Below the pieces are notes generated by a model. That model did no database searches, was not told the DNA's origin, and saw nothing but the letters and a program-made list of their open reading frames with translations. The translations under genes and the position numbers were made by a program. DNA of 7,970 bases from Streptosporangiaceae bacterium (lineage in GTDB: Bacteria > Actinomycetota > Actinomycetes > Streptosporangiales > Streptosporangiaceae), in assembly GCA_030043395.1 (NCBI GenBank), contig JASHXW010000604.1, positions 1 to 7,970 of the forward strand. Direction: 5' to 3'. Below are positions 5,421-7,970 of this stretch, piece by piece. Position 1 is the first letter of the stretch; the number at the start of each line of letters is the position of its first letter.

Positions 5421-6230
5421 ATGGGCACCACGACGGAGCCGGCCTATCTGCGCGTGCTCGAGGATCTGCGCTCGAGGATCGACACTGGGCTGCTCGAGCC
5501 AGGCGCGCGGGTGCCATCGCGCAACGCGATTATCACGCACTACGGCGTCGGCGAGACGGCGGCGAAGCACGCTCTCGCGGTGCTGCTCACCGAGGGCCTG
5601 ATCGAGGCCAGGCCCGGGTCGGGATGCTACGTTCGCCGGGTCCCGGCGGCTAGCTTCCTCGAGCATGACCGGCCGCAGTTCCCGGGGTCGCCGTTCGGCA
5701 TAACCGAGCACGTCAACGGGTCAGCCGGCCTCGGCGCTGAGCATGCGCCGGCCGCGAGGAAGCTGACCTGGGAGCACCAGACCGAGCAGGTGCAGGTTCA
5801 GCCGCGGATCGCCGGCCGGCTCGGCCTTGCGCACGGCGCGGTCGTGACCCGCACGACGTACCTGCTCCGGGCCGACGGCGAGCCGGTGCAGCTCGCGACA
5901 AGCTACGAGCCGGCCGACCTGACCCGCGGTACCGCGGTCGCGCTGCCCGAGCAGGGCCCCCTGGCCGGGCGTGGCGTGATCGAGCGGATGCGCTCGATCG
6001 GCGTGGTCGTCGACGAGGTGACTGAGGAAGTTACTGTCCGGCCAGCGCTCGGGCCCGAGGCCATGGCCCTCGCCGCGCCTGCCCGTGGCCTTGTCCTGGT
6101 GATCTCCAGGACGCACCTTGCAGCTGACCTGGCGGTGGAGACCGCGGACGTCCTGGTGCCGGCGGACCGGTTCCGGCTGAGGTACCGCTTCCCGGTCTGG
6201 ACCGCGCCCGGCCCGGAATCCAGTGCGTGA
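5421..6230 (+). CDS. GntR/HutC-family transcriptional regulator with UTRA domain
   Basis: This 269-residue cytoplasmic DNA-binding protein has a winged helix-turn-helix at about 8-73 and a UTRA effector-binding domain at about 112-257. The wHTH shows GLLEPGARVPSRNAIITHYG (23-42), then GETAAKHALAVLLTEGLIEA (44-63) and the wing GSGCYVRR (66-73). The helix-turn reads VGET where most relatives have VSRTTV, so its DNA specificity may be unusual. The UTRA part has VVTRTTYLLRADGEPVQLAT (141-160), ERMRSIGVVVDEVTEEV (188-204) and the final strand DVLVPADRFRLRYRF (243-257). UTRA domains bind small effectors, often sugars or phosphosugars, which release the repressor. The ATG is preceded by AGGGGAG at 5404-5410. 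A 52-base gap to a co-directional mannosidase makes that gene the likely target. A linker of about 40 residues joins the domains. Confidence 0.93.
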   Translation: MGTTTEPAYLRVLEDLRSRIDTGLLEPGARVPSRNAIITHYGVGETAAKHALAVLLTEGLIEARPGSGCYVRRVPAASFLEHDRPQFPGSPFGITEHVNGSAGLGAEHAPAARKLTWEHQTEQVQVQPRIAGRLGLAHGAVVTRTTYLLRADGEPVQLATSYEPADLTRGTAVALPEQGPLAGRGVIERMRSIGVVVDEVTEEVTVRPALGPEAMALAAPARGLVLVISRTHLAADLAVETADVLVPADRFRLRYRFPVWTAPGPESSA

Positions 6231-6256
6231 TCTTGCGGCTGCCGCAGTGGATCACG
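6226..6256. promoter_or_regulatory. 31-base nested dyad between the regulator and the mannosidase gene
   Basis: CGTGATC (6226-6232) pairs perfectly with GATCACG (6250-6256), and inside it TGCGG (6234-6238) pairs with CCGCA (6242-6246) around CTG. The only interruptions are one T on the left arm and GTG on the right. It covers the regulator's stop codon and begins the 52-base gap before the mannosidase. As DNA it is a good operator candidate; as RNA it is a 12-bp hairpin that could terminate, attenuate or protect the upstream message. No U-tract follows. The GGATCAC half recurs at 6287-6293, just inside the mannosidase gene. Confidence 0.5.
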
Positions 6257-6266
6257 ATGCCCGAAC

Positions 6267-6285
6267 CATGCCACGATGAGGCATG
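6267..6285. promoter_or_regulatory. Inverted repeat overlapping the mannosidase start codon
   Basis: CATGCC (6267-6272) and GGCATG (6280-6285) form a perfect 6-bp inverted repeat with a 7-base spacer. The right arm contains the ATG at 6283. No usable ribosome binding site is seen; GAGG ends only one base before the ATG. The repeat could be an operator or a hairpin that hides the start codon. Confidence 0.35.
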
Positions 6286-7970
6286 CGGATCACTGAGGTC
6301 GCCTCGACTGACTTGTATGGCGGAACGGCCTCCCAGCCGCTCCAGATCGTCCGCGTAACCCTGGCCAACGACGGCGCTGACATGATCCACGACCGTGCCG
6401 CCGTCGTCACCGTCAGCGTGCACGGCGCCGGGGTGAGCACCGCGGCTCCCGCGGTGGTGGCCGAGCTTGAGCGCGGTGAGCTGCGCCCGGTCGAGGTCGG
6501 CGTCCGGATCGCCGGGCCGGCCACGCCAGGCAGTCCTCGCCAGGTGACCGCCGTGGCTGAGTCCCATCTGGGCCGGTGGGAGGCGCCTGGCCAGCTGACT
6601 GTCGCCGAGCCAGGCTGGACGATGTGGATGGTCTGCCATTTCCACTATGACCCCGTGTGGTGGAACACGCAGGGGCAGTTCACTCAGACCTGGCCGCTGC
6701 TGCCGTCGGAGAGCGGCAAGGAGCCCGAAGTCAGGACCGCTTTCGAGCTGGTCAGGCTGCACTTGAACGAGGCGAGGACCGATCCTGACTACAAGTTCGT
6801 GCTCGCCGAGCTTGACTACCTCAAGCCATTCTTCGATGCCTACCCCGAAGAGCGCGCCGACCTGCTCGACTTCATCAAGACCGGCAGGATCGAGATCGTC
6901 GGTGGTAGCTACAACGAGCCGAACACGAACCTGACCAGCGCGGAGTCCACCATCCGCAACGCGGTCTACGGCCTGGCGTACCAGCGCGAGGTGCTTGGCG
7001 CGGCACCGACGACCTCGTGGATGCTCGACGCGTTCGGCTTCGATCCGTCTTATCCGGGGCTCATGTCGGCGGCCGGGCTGACCGAGTCGTCCTGGGCACG
7101 CGGCCCGTTCCACCAGTGGGGCCCGGATCGCAGCGGCGTGGGCAACGAGAAGATGCAGTTCGCCTCCGAGTTCGAGTGGCTGTCGCCTGATGGCCGCGGG
7201 CTCCTGACCAGCTACATGCCCAACCACTACTCGGCCGGCTGGATCACGCAGCATGCCGCCGACCTGGCAAAGGCTGAGCAGGACGCCTATCAGCAGTTCA
7301 GCGAGCTAGCACCGGTCGCAGCTACCCGGAACGTGCTGCTACCGGTCGGCGGCGACCACGTGGTTCCGTCGAAGTGGGCGACGGCCATCTACCGGGACTG
7401 GAACTCCCGGTACGCCTGGCCCCGGTTCGTGACCGCGGTGCCCAGTGAGTTCTTCGCCGCGGTCCGCTCCGAGCACGCCGATGGCGGGGGCTGGCTCATG
7501 CCGCAGACCAGGGACATGAATCCGGTCTATCCCGGCAAGGACGTCACCTACATCGACACGAAGCAGGCGCAGCACGACGCGGAGGTGGCTGTCACCGACG
7601 GCGAGCTGCTCGCCACGACCGCCTGGCTGGCCGGCGCCGCCTACCCGTCGGCGAGCCTGGACAAAGCCTGGCGCCTGCTGGCGTTCGGCGCGCATCACGA
7701 CGCGATCACCGGCACCGAAGGCGACCAGGTCTACCTCGACCTGCTGGCCGGGTGGCGTGAGGCGTTCGAGCGCGGCGACGAAGCCAGGCGCGAGGCCATG
7801 AGCCACCTGGCCGGCCTCGCGGGCACGGCCGCCGCGGCAGCAGGCCGACCTGGCGATCACGACCGGGCAGTGCTGGTGTTCAACACGCTGTCCTGGCCGC
7901 GGTCGGGCCTGGCCAGGATCGGCCTGGAGTTCGCCGCGGGCGCCGCCGCGACCATCCAGCTGACTACCGA
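6283..7970 (+). CDS. GH38 alpha-mannosidase, cut by the right edge
   Basis: GH38 enzymes are zinc-dependent retaining alpha-mannosidases that remove mannose from glycans. 562 codons plus two bases are present without a stop. Residues 1-106 look like a beta-sandwich domain (IVRVTLANDG, VVTVSVHGAG) of uncertain family. The catalytic domain starts with CHFHYDPVWW (118-127), giving zinc ligands His121 and Asp123. WMLDAFGFD (246-254) carries the predicted nucleophile Asp249, and HHDAITGT (471-478) gives the last zinc ligand, His472; these match His90, Asp92, Asp204 and His471 of Drosophila Golgi mannosidase II. NTLSW near 536 begins the C-terminal beta region. No signal peptide is seen, so it is probably cytoplasmic. 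Relatives such as mycobacterial Rv0648 exceed 1,000 residues, so roughly half is missing. An in-frame TGA at 6277 fixes the start at or after 6283. The upstream GntR/UTRA gene is the likely regulator. Confidence 0.95.
   Translation, partial: MRITEVASTDLYGGTASQPLQIVRVTLANDGADMIHDRAAVVTVSVHGAGVSTAAPAVVAELERGELRPVEVGVRIAGPATPGSPRQVTAVAESHLGRWEAPGQLTVAEPGWTMWMVCHFHYDPVWWNTQGQFTQTWPLLPSESGKEPEVRTAFELVRLHLNEARTDPDYKFVLAELDYLKPFFDAYPEERADLLDFIKTGRIEIVGGSYNEPNTNLTSAESTIRNAVYGLAYQREVLGAAPTTSWMLDAFGFDPSYPGLMSAAGLTESSWARGPFHQWGPDRSGVGNEKMQFASEFEWLSPDGRGLLTSYMPNHYSAGWITQHAADLAKAEQDAYQQFSELAPVAATRNVLLPVGGDHVVPSKWATAIYRDWNSRYAWPRFVTAVPSEFFAAVRSEHADGGGWLMPQTRDMNPVYPGKDVTYIDTKQAQHDAEVAVTDGELLATTAWLAGAAYPSASLDKAWRLLAFGAHHDAITGTEGDQVYLDLLAGWREAFERGDEARREAMSHLAGLAGTAAAAAGRPGDHDRAVLVFNTLSWPRSGLARIGLEFAAGAAATIQLTT

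Noticed and set aside
5357..5653. A 98-codon plus-strand frame starting MAWDYWQALAAGRELPGE, overlapping the regulator start.
   Set aside because: The first residues look protein-like, but there is no ribosome binding site, and the rest turns Arg/Gly/Ala-rich once it overlaps the regulator in another frame.
6031..7254. A 407-codon minus-strand frame opposite the regulator and mannosidase genes.
   Set aside because: Arg/Gly/Pro/His-rich composition and no motif. The plus strand encodes clear UTRA and GH38 residues across the same bases.
7339..7860. A 173-codon minus-strand frame within the mannosidase.
   Set aside because: The plus strand here encodes the GH38 HHDAITGT zinc motif; the antisense product has no recognisable features.

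Overview
This window is a high-GC (about two thirds G+C by eye), gene-dense stretch of a bacterial chromosome, most likely from an actinobacterium (Actinomycetota). The evidence is strong G/C preference at third codon positions, GTG starts, long antisense shadow frames, hairpins without U-tracts, an Lgt of the type with Trp in place of the enterobacterial catalytic-region His, and several genes that look leaderless (a TANNNT box 6-8 bases before the start codon and no Shine-Dalgarno). I cannot name the genus. I see no rRNA, tRNA, CRISPR array, insertion sequence or phage gene.

Layout. (1) 76-1500, plus strand: a radical SAM / PLP enzyme of the lysine 2,3-aminomutase (KamA) family with an intact iron-sulfur cluster motif, the two substrate-binding aspartates and a PLP lysine in a shortened loop. 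(2) 1524-2834, minus strand: an MFS exporter of the DHA3/EntS type, convergent with kamA across 23 bases. (3) 2967-3989, minus strand: lgt, prolipoprotein diacylglyceryl transferase, with a long disordered acidic tail. It lies upstream of the MFS gene in the same direction, but a hairpin after its stop suggests the two are not simply co-transcribed. (4) 4054-4713, plus strand: a small cation-dependent SAM O-methyltransferase, divergent from lgt across a 64-base region holding two back-to-back promoter candidates. (5) 4921-5295, plus strand: a small VOC-fold (bleomycin-resistance-like) protein with an odd 5' end. (6) 5421-6230, plus strand: a GntR/HutC-type regulator with a UTRA effector domain. 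(7) 6283 to the right edge, plus strand, incomplete: a large GH38 alpha-mannosidase with all recognisable zinc and nucleophile residues.

How the genes fit together. The only convincing functional pair is the GntR/UTRA regulator and the GH38 mannosidase: same direction, 52 bases apart, with a striking 31-base nested dyad over the regulator's stop codon and a second inverted repeat over the mannosidase start codon. This looks like a self-contained sugar-responsive glycan-degradation unit, with the remainder of the mannosidase and perhaps transporters beyond the right edge. The other genes look like independent housekeeping or accessory units. Nothing here amounts to a clearly new multi-gene system. 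The most unusual points are the variant PLP loop and missing zinc site of the aminomutase, the dyads around the mannosidase start, the start region of the VOC gene, and the run of likely leaderless genes.
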